Source of the DNA: Pelagibacterium luteolum
GTDB lineage: Bacteria > Pseudomonadota > Alphaproteobacteria > Rhizobiales > Devosiaceae
Reading direction: 5' to 3'
Assembly (NCBI RefSeq): GCF_900100665.1
Contig: NZ_FNCS01000004.1
Coordinates: forward strand, 186,001 to 250,000
Length of the DNA stretch: 64,000 nt
Shown one piece after another: positions 18,401 through 26,701 of this stretch. The notes under the pieces were generated by a model. The model saw only the letters and a program-made list of their open reading frames with translations, made no database searches and was not told where the DNA came from. The position numbers and the translations under genes are program-made. Position 1 is the stretch's first letter; every line of letters starts with the position of its first letter.

Positions 18401-19894
18401 ATGCCGATTACATCCAAGGGCTTTGCCCGCTATAGCCTTGCGCTCATCATCGTGGGTCTGCTGGCGTTGATCGGAGTGGTCGCAGCGACCATCTGGCTGG
18501 TCGAGCGCACCCAGGTCTATTTCGAAGAAGTTGTGGAAGCCCGCGAAGGTCGGCAGGCTGCTGTCGAGCTGCGCAATCTGCTCCAGGACGCGCAATCGTC
18601 CCAGCGTGGCTTCCTGCTAACGCTCGATGACGCCTATCTCGAACCGTATCAGAATGCGATCGGTCGCATACAGCCGGCCTATGACCGACTTGCGGCGGTT
18701 CTCGCCGCCTATCCTCAGGCGGACGAGCCTATGGCTCAGATGCAGATCGATATCAATGACAAGCTCGCCGAACTGTCGCAAACCATCGACCTGGCCGCCG
18801 CCGGTCAGTCTGACGAAGCCCTGGCGATTGTCACGACAGATACCGGCGAGCAGATGATGACGCGCATGCGTACGCTGCTCGATGCAGTGATCGCGGCAGC
18901 CGACGAGCGGACCTTTAACGGGATTGTCGATCAGCGCGGTGCAGCCAATGCCTTGCGCATCGTGGCGCTGATCGCAGCATTGGTGATTATCGCGGTGGTG
19001 GGCGGCGCCGCATGGATGGTGCTGCGCTACACCCGCGAGCTCGATTACGCCAGATCCGAGGTCGAAGCTCTCAACCATGATCTCGAGGCGCGGGTGGCCG
19101 AACGGACGACCGACCTGCGGCGTGCCAATGAAGAAGTGCAGCGGTTCGCCTATATCGTGACCCACGATCTGCGGGCGCCGCTGGTCAATATCATGGGCTT
19201 CACGTCCGAACTCGAGTCGGCCCTCAGCCCGATCAACGCGCTGGTGGCAAAGCACCCGGAAGACAGCACGGACCCTGTGATCGTCGAAGCCCGCCAGACA
19301 GCGCTGGAGGACTTGCCGGAGGCCATCGGGTTCATTCGCTCCTCGACGCGCAAGATGGACGGGTTGATCAACGCAATCCTCAAAATCTCGCGTGAAGGCG
19401 GGCGCGCGCTCAAGGCGGAACGGGTCGACCTGACCGACCTCGCCGAATCCACAGTCGGGGCGGTCCAGCACCAGATATCGGACAGCGAGGGCGAAGCCTC
19501 GATAGACATTGCGACACCGCCGGTCTTCACCGACCGTTTGGCGCTCGAACAGGTTCTGGGCAATCTCCTTGACAATGCCATAAAGTACAGGCATCCGGAC
19601 CGTCCGATCCAGATCGAGATCAAGGGCCGGCAAGAGCGCGACGGACGCATTTTTATCGACGTCAGCGACAACGGCCGTGGCATTGCGCCTGAAGACCATG
19701 ACCGCGTTTTTGAATTGTTTCGCCGTTCGGGAAACCAGAACGTGCCGGGCGAGGGTATCGGGCTTGCGCATGTGCGCATAATGGCCCGCAACCTCGGCGG
19801 CGATATTACATTGAAATCCAACCCGGTACACGGGACGACCTTTACGGTGTCCATTGCTCCGGATCTGCGTGCCATAGCCAGAAGCAGGGCCTAA
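18401..19894 (+). CDS. Membrane sensor histidine kinase with CHASE3 domain
   Basis: A 497-residue kinase. A helix at about residues 10-33, a periplasmic CHASE3-type region (LLQDAQSSQRGFLLTLDDAYLEPYQ, to about residue 170) and a second helix at about 190-212 (IVALIAALVIIAVVGGAAW) form the sensor. A coiled coil precedes the phosphoacceptor segment FAYIVTHDLRAPLVNIMGF. VLGNLLDNAIKYR is the N box and SDNGRGIAPEDHDRVFELF the G1/F box. I used the ATG at 18401; an in-frame TTG at 18374 is possible. It is followed after three bases by a receiver protein, its likely phosphotransfer partner. Confidence 0.93.
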   Translation: MPITSKGFARYSLALIIVGLLALIGVVAATIWLVERTQVYFEEVVEAREGRQAAVELRNLLQDAQSSQRGFLLTLDDAYLEPYQNAIGRIQPAYDRLAAVLAAYPQADEPMAQMQIDINDKLAELSQTIDLAAAGQSDEALAIVTTDTGEQMMTRMRTLLDAVIAAADERTFNGIVDQRGAANALRIVALIAALVIIAVVGGAAWMVLRYTRELDYARSEVEALNHDLEARVAERTTDLRRANEEVQRFAYIVTHDLRAPLVNIMGFTSELESALSPINALVAKHPEDSTDPVIVEARQTALEDLPEAIGFIRSSTRKMDGLINAILKISREGGRALKAERVDLTDLAESTVGAVQHQISDSEGEASIDIATPPVFTDRLALEQVLGNLLDNAIKYRHPDRPIQIEIKGRQERDGRIFIDVSDNGRGIAPEDHDRVFELFRRSGNQNVPGEGIGLAHVRIMARNLGGDITLKSNPVHGTTFTVSIAPDLRAIARSRA

Positions 19895-19897
19895 GCC

Positions 19898-20344
19898 ATG
19901 ACCATCGAATCCAAACCCGTGACCATCATCATGATCGAAGATGATGAAGGCCACGCTCGCCTCATCGAAAAGAATATTCGACGGGCCGGGGTCAACAACC
20001 AGATCATCCCGTTCACCAACGGCACCGACGCTCTCGATTTCCTGTTCGGCGAAGACGGTACTGGCGAAGTCAGTGCTCATCGGCACCTGCTGATCCTGCT
20101 CGATCTCAACCTGCCGGACACGACTGGCGTTCAGATCCTGGAGAAGGTCAAGGCCAACCAGCACACCAAACGGACCCCGGTCGTGGTCCTTACCACCACC
20201 GACGACGAGCGCGAGATCCAGCGCTGCTACGATCTCGGCGCCAATGTCTATATCACCAAACCGGTCGACTATGACGGGTTCGCCAACGCGATCCGCCAGC
20301 TCGGACTGTTCTTTTCGGTGATGCAGGTTCCGGAGACCGCCTGA
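19898..20344 (+). CDS. Single-domain response regulator (Rcp1-like)
   Basis: A 148-residue protein consisting only of a receiver domain. IMIEDDEGHARLIEKNIRRAG has the acidic pair, LLILLDLNLPDTTGVQIL contains the phosphorylated aspartate (LDLNLP), VVVLTTTDDE holds the conserved threonine, and NVYITKPVDYDGF the conserved lysine. Short receivers of this length with an inserted loop before the phosphosite are typical of Rcp1-type partners of sensor kinases. It has no output domain, so it probably shuttles phosphate or binds a target protein. It sits between the two kinase genes with tiny gaps. Confidence 0.92.
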   Translation: MTIESKPVTIIMIEDDEGHARLIEKNIRRAGVNNQIIPFTNGTDALDFLFGEDGTGEVSAHRHLLILLDLNLPDTTGVQILEKVKANQHTKRTPVVVLTTTDDEREIQRCYDLGANVYITKPVDYDGFANAIRQLGLFFSVMQVPETA

Positions 20345-20348
20345 GGCG

Positions 20349-21386
20349 ATGCCCCACTCCCCGGCGAAAATCCTCTATGTCGATGACGATCCGGCGCTCG
20401 GGCGTCTGGTTCAGAAAGTTCTGGGCCGGCGCGGGCGCGAGATCGAGCATGTGACGGATGCCGATGCCGGGTTCGCACGACTGGCACAGGGCGACATCGA
20501 CGTTTTGGTCCTCGATCACTATCTCGGCGACCGCACCGGTCTCGTCATGCTGGAAACGGTCGCGGCGAGCGTGGATGCGCCCCCGATCGTCTATGTGACG
20601 GGCTCGACCGAGGCCGCACTTGCCGTGGCTGCACTCAAGGCGGGCGCGGCCGACTATGTGCTCAAGACCGTCGGCGAGGATTTCCTCGAGCTTTTGAGCA
20701 ACGCGATAGAGCAAGCCATCGAGACATCGCGGCTTCACAAGGCGCGCGACCAGGCCGAGCGCGAAATGCGGCTGGCCAAGGAACGCGCCGAACTGGCGCT
20801 CGCCGAAGTCAATCATCGCGTCGCCAACTCGCTGGCTCTGGTGGCGGCGCTTGTGCGGCTGCAGATGTCGGCGGTTTCCGATCCGGCGGCCAAGGATGCG
20901 CTGGCCGAAACGCAAGGGCGGATCACCGCCATCGCCGGTATTCACAAGCGGCTTTACACGACGGACGACGTACGTTTTGTCGATATCGACGCCTATCTCG
21001 GCAATCTCGCCAGCGACATCCAGGCATCGATGAGCCTGGACGGCGCTGTCGCCGATATCAAGCTTTCAGCCGAACCGCTGCGCATGCCGACCGACAAGGC
21101 CGTCTCAGTGGGCGTGATCGTCAATGAACTCGTGACAAATGCCGCCAAATACGCCTATCGCGACCGCCAGGCGGGCGAAATCCGCGTCCGGGCCAGCCAG
21201 CCCACCCCGGGCAGGGTCGAAATTGTCGTCGAGGATGACGGCGTTGGATGGAATGGCGAGGGCCAGATACAGGGCACGGGCATCGGTTCACGCGTCATCG
21301 CCGCGACGGCCAGCGGGCTTGGGGCGACGCTGGCCTATGACAGCGTCGCGATCGGCACCAGGGCGCGGCTCGAACTCCAGCTCTAG
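20349..21386 (+). CDS. Receiver-HisKA_2 (HWE-related) hybrid histidine kinase
   Basis: A 345-residue protein. Residues 1-120 are a receiver (KILYVDDDPALGRLVQ; LVLDHYLGDRTGLVML with the aspartate; VYVTGSTEAAL; DYVLKTVGEDF). A coiled coil leads to the kinase, with LAEVNHRVANSLALVAALVRLQ as the HisKA_2 phosphoacceptor box, GVIVNELVTNAAKYAY as the N box and VEDDGVGW as the G box. It is soluble. Phosphorylation of the receiver by the upstream CHASE3 kinase could control the second kinase activity, as in PhyR-linked general-stress kinases. The direct downstream target is not in the window. Confidence 0.92.
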   Translation: MPHSPAKILYVDDDPALGRLVQKVLGRRGREIEHVTDADAGFARLAQGDIDVLVLDHYLGDRTGLVMLETVAASVDAPPIVYVTGSTEAALAVAALKAGAADYVLKTVGEDFLELLSNAIEQAIETSRLHKARDQAEREMRLAKERAELALAEVNHRVANSLALVAALVRLQMSAVSDPAAKDALAETQGRITAIAGIHKRLYTTDDVRFVDIDAYLGNLASDIQASMSLDGAVADIKLSAEPLRMPTDKAVSVGVIVNELVTNAAKYAYRDRQAGEIRVRASQPTPGRVEIVVEDDGVGWNGEGQIQGTGIGSRVIAATASGLGATLAYDSVAIGTRARLELQL

Positions 21387-21874
21387 CTTTTCATGCCCTG
21401 CACATAGGTCGCCAACTGCTCGATCTGCTCACGCGCTCCGGCTTCCATGCCCGACGCGGCAACGGCGTCGCGGGTCGCGAAATCATCGAAATATGAGACT
21501 GCGAAATATCGCGTCGTGTCGCCAAGGTCTTCGAAGCTCTGGGTTTCGCGCCCTTCATTGCCTTCTGACGAGCCGAACGGTCCTTCAAAGCCGAAGGTGT
21601 TGACGTAGGACGCGGGCGCGTCGATTTCAACGAACGACCCGAAAAACGCGACTTTTCCCGCATCGCGCACATCCTGAACATAGCGCCAGCGCCCACCGGG
21701 GCGGAAATCGTGCTCGACGATTTCGACCGGCCCGATGGATCGGGGACCCCACCAATGGCCGACGTGCTCGCGCTCGGTAAAGGCTTTCCAGACGAGGGCG
21801 CGTGGTGCCTTTAAAATACGGGTGAAGGTGATGACCGGCTTGTCGCCGGGGAGTTCGATCATAGTGTCGCTCAT
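21383..21874 (-). CDS. SRPBCC (AHSA1/CalC-type) ligand-binding protein
   Basis: A 163-residue START-like protein. FTRILKAPRALVWKAFTEREHVGHWWGPRSI is the classic AHSA1/CalC opening (residues about 14-44). It continues with FRPGGRWRYVQ, and the helix at the C-terminus ends in QIEQLATYVQGMKS. Proteins of this type bind hydrophobic ligands, but the ligand is unknown. The ATG at 21874 is preceded by AGGAAAGGG and gives the family length; the open frame extends further upstream without support. It follows arsR with about 20 bases between them, the common ArsR-SRPBCC gene pair. Its last codons overlap the end of the opposite kinase gene by four bases. Confidence 0.88.
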   Translation of the reverse strand: MSDTMIELPGDKPVITFTRILKAPRALVWKAFTEREHVGHWWGPRSIGPVEIVEHDFRPGGRWRYVQDVRDAGKVAFFGSFVEIDAPASYVNTFGFEGPFGSSEGNEGRETQSFEDLGDTTRYFAVSYFDDFATRDAVAASGMEAGAREQIEQLATYVQGMKS

Positions 21875-21894
21875 CGTGCGCCCTTTCCTGCGGC

Positions 21895-22242
21895 TCACTG
21901 TTTGCTGTCGGGATCGCCCTTTTGGAGGTCGGCAAGATAGGCTTCGAACTGGTCGAGATTGTCGTCCCAAAAGCGGCGATAGGCATCGAGCCAGCCTTGC
22001 AGATCCTTGAGGGGATCGGCAGTGAGCCGGCAGTAATAAAATTGGGCATCCTTGCGCCGACTGATCAGCCCGGCCGTCTCAAGCACCTTGATGTGTTTCG
22101 AAACGCCAGCAAGGCTCATGGCGTGCGGTGCCGCGAGTTCGCCAACGCTGGCCGGCCCCTGGGCCAGGCGCGACAGGATCGCACGCCGGGTGGGGTCGGC
22201 GAGAGCGCCAAAAACGAGAGTGAGGGGATCGTGCGTCGTCAT
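21895..22242 (-). CDS. ArsR-family transcriptional regulator
   Basis: A 115-residue winged-helix repressor. LVFGALADPTRRAILSRLAQGPASVGELA is the helix-turn-helix front, AMSLAGVSKHIKVLETAGLISRRKDAQFYYCRL the recognition helix and wing. No CxC or other metal site is visible, so it is not an arsenic sensor; this subgroup controls an adjacent SRPBCC gene. I chose the ATG at 22242, where the conserved domain begins; the open frame to 22491 is unsupported. A long palindrome covers the start codon and upstream region, pointing to autorepression. Confidence 0.92.
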   Translation of the reverse strand: MTTHDPLTLVFGALADPTRRAILSRLAQGPASVGELAAPHAMSLAGVSKHIKVLETAGLISRRKDAQFYYCRLTADPLKDLQGWLDAYRRFWDDNLDQFEAYLADLQKGDPDSKQ

Positions 22243-22285
22243 TGTATTCAACTGATAAGTTCTAAACTGTTTAGTTGAATACAAT
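22240..22285 (-). promoter_or_regulatory. Palindromic operator over the arsR start codon
   Basis: ATTGTATTCAACT (22241-22253) and AGTTGAATACAAT (22273-22285) are perfect 13-base inverted repeats. Between them CTAAACTGTTTAG (22262-22274) is a second, perfect 6-1-6 palindrome. The left arm overlaps the arsR start codon. This arrangement is what an autorepressing ArsR dimer would bind, possibly at two sites. It stands out as AT-rich in GC-rich surroundings. Confidence 0.75.
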
Positions 22286-22360
22286 GGACGCGGCTGCGCG
22301 TCAAGCGTGCCTGTGCGGCGCTCGCGCTGCGAAAGAACGTCTAGATAAATTGAAAAGGCG

Positions 22361-23830
22361 CTAGAACCCGGCGCCGGTCTTGAAACCGCCGCTGCCGCCA
22401 AAGCCGCCGCCGCGTGGACGAGAAAACCCGCCCCATGATCCACCCGATGGTGGACGCGGCGAAAATCCACCCGGCGGGATGGGAAATCCACTCTTGCGCG
22501 GCTTTGAGGCGCGCGGCTGGTTGGTGGGAACGATTGGCCCGGACGTGCCGGTCCAGTCCTGGGATTGCCGCCAGTGGTTCCAATAGGTCGAGGCGTTCAT
22601 GCCGCCCTTGAGGAAATCGGTGAGGAAATCGCCGACCAGACGATCCTCGCCAAACCGCGAACGTGGATCGTCGTAGCGCGATTTCTTGAATTCGAACTCG
22701 ATATCCTCAAGCTCGCGCCGACGTGCTTCGAGGGTCTTGAGGCGGGCGCGCTCGTCGTCGAGTTCGACCTGTTCTTCTGCAATACGGCGGCGCGTCTCCT
22801 TGAGGCGCTGGACGATTGCATCGTCCTCCTCGGTGCGTGTGACTTTGGCGTCGGCGATCAGTTTTTCGACCGATGTCAAACGGATCGCCTCGGAAAGCAC
22901 ATCCACCGCGCTTGCCACTGTCGGGTCGGTGCCGTCGGCCAGTTGCTTGTGCCGATCTGCCAGCCCCTCGCGCTCGTCCTCCAGCGCGAGAACCGTCGCG
23001 TCGATCACCGCAATGCGCTCGCGGGCCGTTTCGATGGCTTGGCGTGCAACCTGACCACCCGCGGCATCCAGTGCGGCCATCTCACGCGCTGCGACATCGA
23101 ACTCCAGCGCATCAACATCGGCATCGAGCCGTTCAGCATGCTCGCGCAGCCGTTCGGGGATCGCCGTGAGCATCGCATAATTGGGGCGGGCATCGTGATA
23201 TCGCACCAGCCGGGCGACCCACGCATCGAGCATGCGCGTTATATTGCCGGCCTTGTACTGCGATGTGCCATAGCCGCGCTCCCAGAGATAGGCAAACAGC
23301 GGGTCGTCGCGATAGGGCTGTCCCTTCTGCGCACGGTCGGCTTCCGCCAGATCGGCCTTGCGATCGGCTTCGATCGCCATGTTCTCGCGCTCGGTCAGAT
23401 TTGCAGCCAGCCGCGCGTGTTCGGGGTCGGCGGCCAGAGCGGCGCGCACAGGCCCGGCCAGCGCATCGAGCTCTGCTTGTCGCGATGCCATCGCTTCGAG
23501 CAGCGACTGGCGCTCCTCGGAGAGTTTGGCCAGCGACTCCTCGTGCTCGCTCAATTGCTTTTCGAGATCGGACAGAACGCCGGCATGTGATTTCAACATG
23601 TCGCGCGCCTGCTTTTCAGCAGCACTGAGCGTGCCGGTCAAATCGGCCTGACTATCGGGCGACAGCCGGATTTTGGCCAGCGCGCGCAACTGTCCCAGTT
23701 CGGTCTCGCGGAGCTTGCCGACGCGCTCATTGGTGCGCGCGATGCGCTTGGTGATGTCGTCTTCTTCACGACGGATGTCGCGCAGCGCATCGTCGAGCGC
23801 CCGCATGGCTTTGGGTCCGCTTACACTCAT
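22361..23830 (-). CDS. Large coiled-coil protein with glycine-rich tail, unknown function
   Basis: A 489-residue protein. Residues 5-160 and 225-375 are predominantly charged heptad-like helices (for example LSDLEKQLSEHEESLAKLSEE). Between them a short globular block has DDPLFAYLWERGYGTSQYKAGNITRMLDAWVARLV (positions 172-206). DFLTDFLKGGMNASTYWNHWRQ follows the second coil. The last 50 residues are rich in Pro, Gly, Ser, Arg and Phe, ending FGGSGGFKTGAGF. There is no signal peptide or membrane helix. It starts seven bases after the DUF6384-like gene and is the last gene of a three-gene operon. I do not recognise a characterised relative. Confidence 0.8.
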   Translation of the reverse strand: MSVSGPKAMRALDDALRDIRREEDDITKRIARTNERVGKLRETELGQLRALAKIRLSPDSQADLTGTLSAAEKQARDMLKSHAGVLSDLEKQLSEHEESLAKLSEERQSLLEAMASRQAELDALAGPVRAALAADPEHARLAANLTERENMAIEADRKADLAEADRAQKGQPYRDDPLFAYLWERGYGTSQYKAGNITRMLDAWVARLVRYHDARPNYAMLTAIPERLREHAERLDADVDALEFDVAAREMAALDAAGGQVARQAIETARERIAVIDATVLALEDEREGLADRHKQLADGTDPTVASAVDVLSEAIRLTSVEKLIADAKVTRTEEDDAIVQRLKETRRRIAEEQVELDDERARLKTLEARRRELEDIEFEFKKSRYDDPRSRFGEDRLVGDFLTDFLKGGMNASTYWNHWRQSQDWTGTSGPIVPTNQPRASKPRKSGFPIPPGGFSPRPPSGGSWGGFSRPRGGGFGGSGGFKTGAGF

Positions 23831-23837
23831 GGCCGGG

Positions 23838-24788
23838 CTACCACTGGGTTATCGCTCCCTCAAGGACCGGCATTGTGAAATCAGTCTCCAAAAACCCGTA
23901 TTGCTTGATACCGAGGATGTTGCGCTGGATGATCCCGTCGTCCTGCCTGTCGACACGCACGGCCTCATAGGTGACCTCGGGCACGCGAATGCCCCAGGTC
24001 GAGACCTCTTCGGTCTGGCCCGTTTCCTCGTTCGTGATCGGAAGGTTGACGAGTTGGCCATTGGGACCGACGGCCTCGACCACGAGATAATAGTTTGTCG
24101 CGTCCGTATTGGCCTCCGGGAAGCGCCACACCCCTGTGGATTCGCCCGGACGGTTGACGATGCGGATGGAATATTCGGCCAAAAGCGTATCGCGAATGGT
24201 CTCGAGCTGGGCGATGATCCCGGCAGCTTCCTCGCGATCGCCGCGCTCTGCAGCAGCCTTGCCACGGGACACGAGTTCGGCGGCATCGTCGGAGGCCGAT
24301 TGCACCTTGGTCTCATTAAAGATTTGCCGATAAAGCGCATCCATCTGGGCTGGCATGGTTTCAGCCAGTTCGATCCGAGCCGCTTCCGCAACCCCGGCCT
24401 GATAGGGCCGGTAGCCGAGGAAATAGCCTCCGATGACCAGGACAACCAGCGCAAGCCCGATGGCAACCGGGCGTCCCCAGCGACCGCGCCGGACATAAAG
24501 CCGGGCGAGCCGGGTCTGGAATGTGTCGACCGGAGGGGTGTAGGTGAAGCGGCTTTCGTCGAGGGCCTTTACGCCTTCCTTGAGGATGCGGTCCGGCACC
24601 TCGATGCCCTGATCGTGATAGATCTTACGCAGGCGATCGATGAGTTGCGCCTCGCGGTCGCTCGCACTCATTTCGCGCGCGACCAGATTGTCCTCATGGC
24701 GGAGGGTGTCGACCACGTCCATGGCGAGCATCACATCGTCGAGCGGTGCCTTTTGCGCCTCAGCCGTCATGGACCCAGTGTTTGCCAT
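23838..24788 (-). CDS. Single-pass membrane protein, DUF6384-like
   Basis: A 316-residue protein. The N-terminal 105 residues are soluble and charged (LDDVMLAMDVVDTLRHEDNL, then LIDRLRKIYHDQGIEVPDRILKEGVKAL). A single helix at about residues 120-142 (VAIGLALVVLVIGGYFLGY) follows. The C-terminal part is a helical stretch and then a beta-rich domain (YYLVVEAVGPNGQLV and WGIRVPEVTYEAVRVDRQDDG). It resembles the DUF6384 proteins annotated in alphaproteobacteria, but their function is unknown. The topology suggests the beta domain is periplasmic. It lies between two coiled-coil proteins in one operon, which suggests it anchors them at the membrane. Confidence 0.75.
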   Translation of the reverse strand: MANTGSMTAEAQKAPLDDVMLAMDVVDTLRHEDNLVAREMSASDREAQLIDRLRKIYHDQGIEVPDRILKEGVKALDESRFTYTPPVDTFQTRLARLYVRRGRWGRPVAIGLALVVLVIGGYFLGYRPYQAGVAEAARIELAETMPAQMDALYRQIFNETKVQSASDDAAELVSRGKAAAERGDREEAAGIIAQLETIRDTLLAEYSIRIVNRPGESTGVWRFPEANTDATNYYLVVEAVGPNGQLVNLPITNEETGQTEEVSTWGIRVPEVTYEAVRVDRQDDGIIQRNILGIKQYGFLETDFTMPVLEGAITQW

Positions 24789-24806
24789 CGCCCGCCTTTG
24801 GATGTT

Positions 24807-26012
24807 CTAGCGCGATGCGACCAGGGCATTGCCCTCGGCGGCAAGGGTTGCAAGGCGCTTCTTGCCGTCTTCGACGGCGTCGCGAATTTCGGCGGAGTTC
24901 TTCGTCGCCTGATCCCGCATTTCGGCGATGATCGTGTACGAATGCTCCTGAAAGCTTACTACGCTATCGACGAGCTTTTTCACCGCATCGGCGCGGATTG
25001 TCGGGCCGTAACCAGCCTTGAGCGCTTCTTCCTGAACCTGGCCGCCGATGTCGGAGAGCGTTTCGAGGCTCTTGCTCATGCCTTCTTTCATGGCGTTGAG
25101 CGTTTCGGTGGATTCGTGCAGGCCGAAAAGGCCAGTAAACGATGCCGAGAGCGCGGTGAGGACGGTTTCATTGGTCGAAAAGAACGAGATCGACTGCTGA
25201 TAGACGCGCTCCTTGGCGTTGGTCGTCTGCATCAGGCGCGCCATGATCACTTCCGAGGTCGAATAGGAGATGGTGAGATTGTCGGAAAGATCTTTGGCAA
25301 TCTGGTAGCGGCGTTCCTCGTTCTGGAGATCGCGCAGCTTTTCGTCGCGCGCCATTTCCAGGCGGGCCCGATCGGCGGGCGTGCCTTCGGCAAAGGCGGC
25401 CAGCTTGTCGGATTCCGCCTTGAGGTCGACCTTGCGCTGTTCGAGTTGGGCGTGGGCAAGCTCTAGCACTTCGAGCGCCATCACCTCGGCCTGCTTGAGG
25501 GCGCCGCGAAAGTCGCGATACGCCTCCAAAATGGTGTGCTCGCGGTCGATCTGATCCTTGGTGTCTTTCGAGACGTCGAGATAAGTAGCGCGAATCTTGT
25601 CGAAGCGCGCCGCGATGTCACCACGCGAAAGCTTCATCCAGACATTGGAGGCGCGCTCGAAAACGTCGAGCTTGCCATCATCGAGCTGGTCAACCATGCC
25701 CTTGGCGTCGTCGCGTATCGAATTGAAGGATTTTGTGATGTCTTCGTACCGTTCGCCGATATTCATGGCGGCGACCTGAGTGCGCACGACTTCGTTGAAC
25801 GCGCTCGCCTGGGTCAGGACGCGACCGATCAGGACGACCTTGGTGTCGTCGAGATGGGTGATTTCGGAGAGAAGCCCGGTGATGGGCGCATCCTGGGGCT
25901 CGCCCTCGGGCCAGAGACCCAAAGTCTTGATCGCACCGACGGCCCTGTCGAGGTATTGCAACGGCTTATCCATCACCTGGCTGCCGGCGCCTACAGTCAC
26001 TTCGCTCATCAT
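24807..26012 (-). CDS. Helical protein of unknown function, weakly TelA-like
   Basis: A 401-residue, almost wholly helical protein without signal peptide or membrane segment. Blocks such as ISFFSTNETVLTALSASFTGLFGLHESTETLNAMKEG, and the C-terminal EIRDAVEDGKKRLATLAAEG, recall the architecture of toxic-anion-resistance (TelA) proteins. Related proteins are sometimes annotated as 'cell surface protein', which the lack of a signal peptide contradicts. The similarity to TelA is my inference from layout, not a demonstrated homology. It is the first gene of the operon 26012 to 22361, transcribed divergently from the CoxG-like gene. Confidence 0.7.
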   Translation of the reverse strand: MMSEVTVGAGSQVMDKPLQYLDRAVGAIKTLGLWPEGEPQDAPITGLLSEITHLDDTKVVLIGRVLTQASAFNEVVRTQVAAMNIGERYEDITKSFNSIRDDAKGMVDQLDDGKLDVFERASNVWMKLSRGDIAARFDKIRATYLDVSKDTKDQIDREHTILEAYRDFRGALKQAEVMALEVLELAHAQLEQRKVDLKAESDKLAAFAEGTPADRARLEMARDEKLRDLQNEERRYQIAKDLSDNLTISYSTSEVIMARLMQTTNAKERVYQQSISFFSTNETVLTALSASFTGLFGLHESTETLNAMKEGMSKSLETLSDIGGQVQEEALKAGYGPTIRADAVKKLVDSVVSFQEHSYTIIAEMRDQATKNSAEIRDAVEDGKKRLATLAAEGNALVASR

Positions 26013-26164
26013 GTGCCCACGTCCCTGTTAGCAACTGCGACAGATGTGGTGACATCTTTTCGCCAGGCAAGGCAGAATACAATTGAGCGAAGGCTTTGCG
26101 GTGATTGTTTTCTCACCATTGGTGCTAAAAAGCCGCATGTGATCAAGGCGGAAGGGATGTCGGC

Positions 26165-26632
26165 GTGGATTTTGGAGGACGTTACCAGGTTGCCGCCAAC
26201 CGCGACGCCGTCTGGGCCGCGCTCAACGATGCCGAGGTGCTTAGAGCCTGCATTCCAGGCTGCAAGCGGATCGAGTGGACCGGCGACAATGCGCTCGAGG
26301 TCGAGGTGGCGGTCAATCTTGGCGTCGCGCGTCCAACCTTTACCGGCGACCTGCGGCTGTCCAATGTCGAACCGGCCCGGACCTATACGCTCACCGGACA
26401 CGGTCGCGGCGGATTGTTTGGCAAGGCGCAGGCTTCGGCCGATATAGCGCTCAGTGACAGCGACGAGGGCACGCTTTTGGTCTTTGTCGCCACGGGCGGC
26501 GCATCGGGCCAGATCATGAAGCTGGGCAAGGCGTTGATCGGTTCGTCGGCCCAAAGGGTGATCGACGGATTTTTCGATCGATTCGGAGCAGCCATGGGCG
26601 CCGAAGTCACCCCGCTTCACGAGCTGTCCTGA
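26165..26632 (+). CDS. CoxG-like SRPBCC protein
   Basis: A 155-residue protein starting GTG. DFGGRYQVAANRDAVWAALNDAEVLRACIPGCKRIEW is the typical CoxG opening (residues 2-38), followed by VEVAVNLGVARPTFTGDLRLSNVEP and the glycine-rich GHGRGGLFGKA. CoxG family proteins accompany molybdenum hydroxylases such as CO dehydrogenase and are thought to help recruit or mature them at the membrane. No coxL, coxM or coxS gene is present here, so this is an orphan copy. The C-terminal membrane-binding extension of some CoxG proteins is absent. Confidence 0.85.
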   Translation: MDFGGRYQVAANRDAVWAALNDAEVLRACIPGCKRIEWTGDNALEVEVAVNLGVARPTFTGDLRLSNVEPARTYTLTGHGRGGLFGKAQASADIALSDSDEGTLLVFVATGGASGQIMKLGKALIGSSAQRVIDGFFDRFGAAMGAEVTPLHELS

Positions 26633-26663
26633 CGCCCGGCGCGCCAGTAACCGCTTTCCCAAA

Positions 26664-26689
26664 ATTTTTTGCCCAAATGGTCAAAAAAT
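26664..26689. promoter_or_regulatory. Inverted repeat upstream of the nucleoside operon (candidate operator)
   Basis: ATTTTTTG (26664-26671) and CAAAAAAT (26682-26689) are perfect 8-base inverted repeats separated by 10 bases, in an unusually AT-rich stretch. It lies just upstream of a candidate promoter. It could be an operator, or the terminator of the CoxG-like gene. Confidence 0.4.
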
Positions 26690-26701
26690 CAAAATTCGCT
26701 A

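Noticed and set aside
22243-22491. N-terminal extension of the ArsR protein to 198 residues
   Set aside because: The extra part is Arg/Ala-rich without homology, and the operator palindrome would lie inside the coding region. The ATG at 22242 matches the family start.
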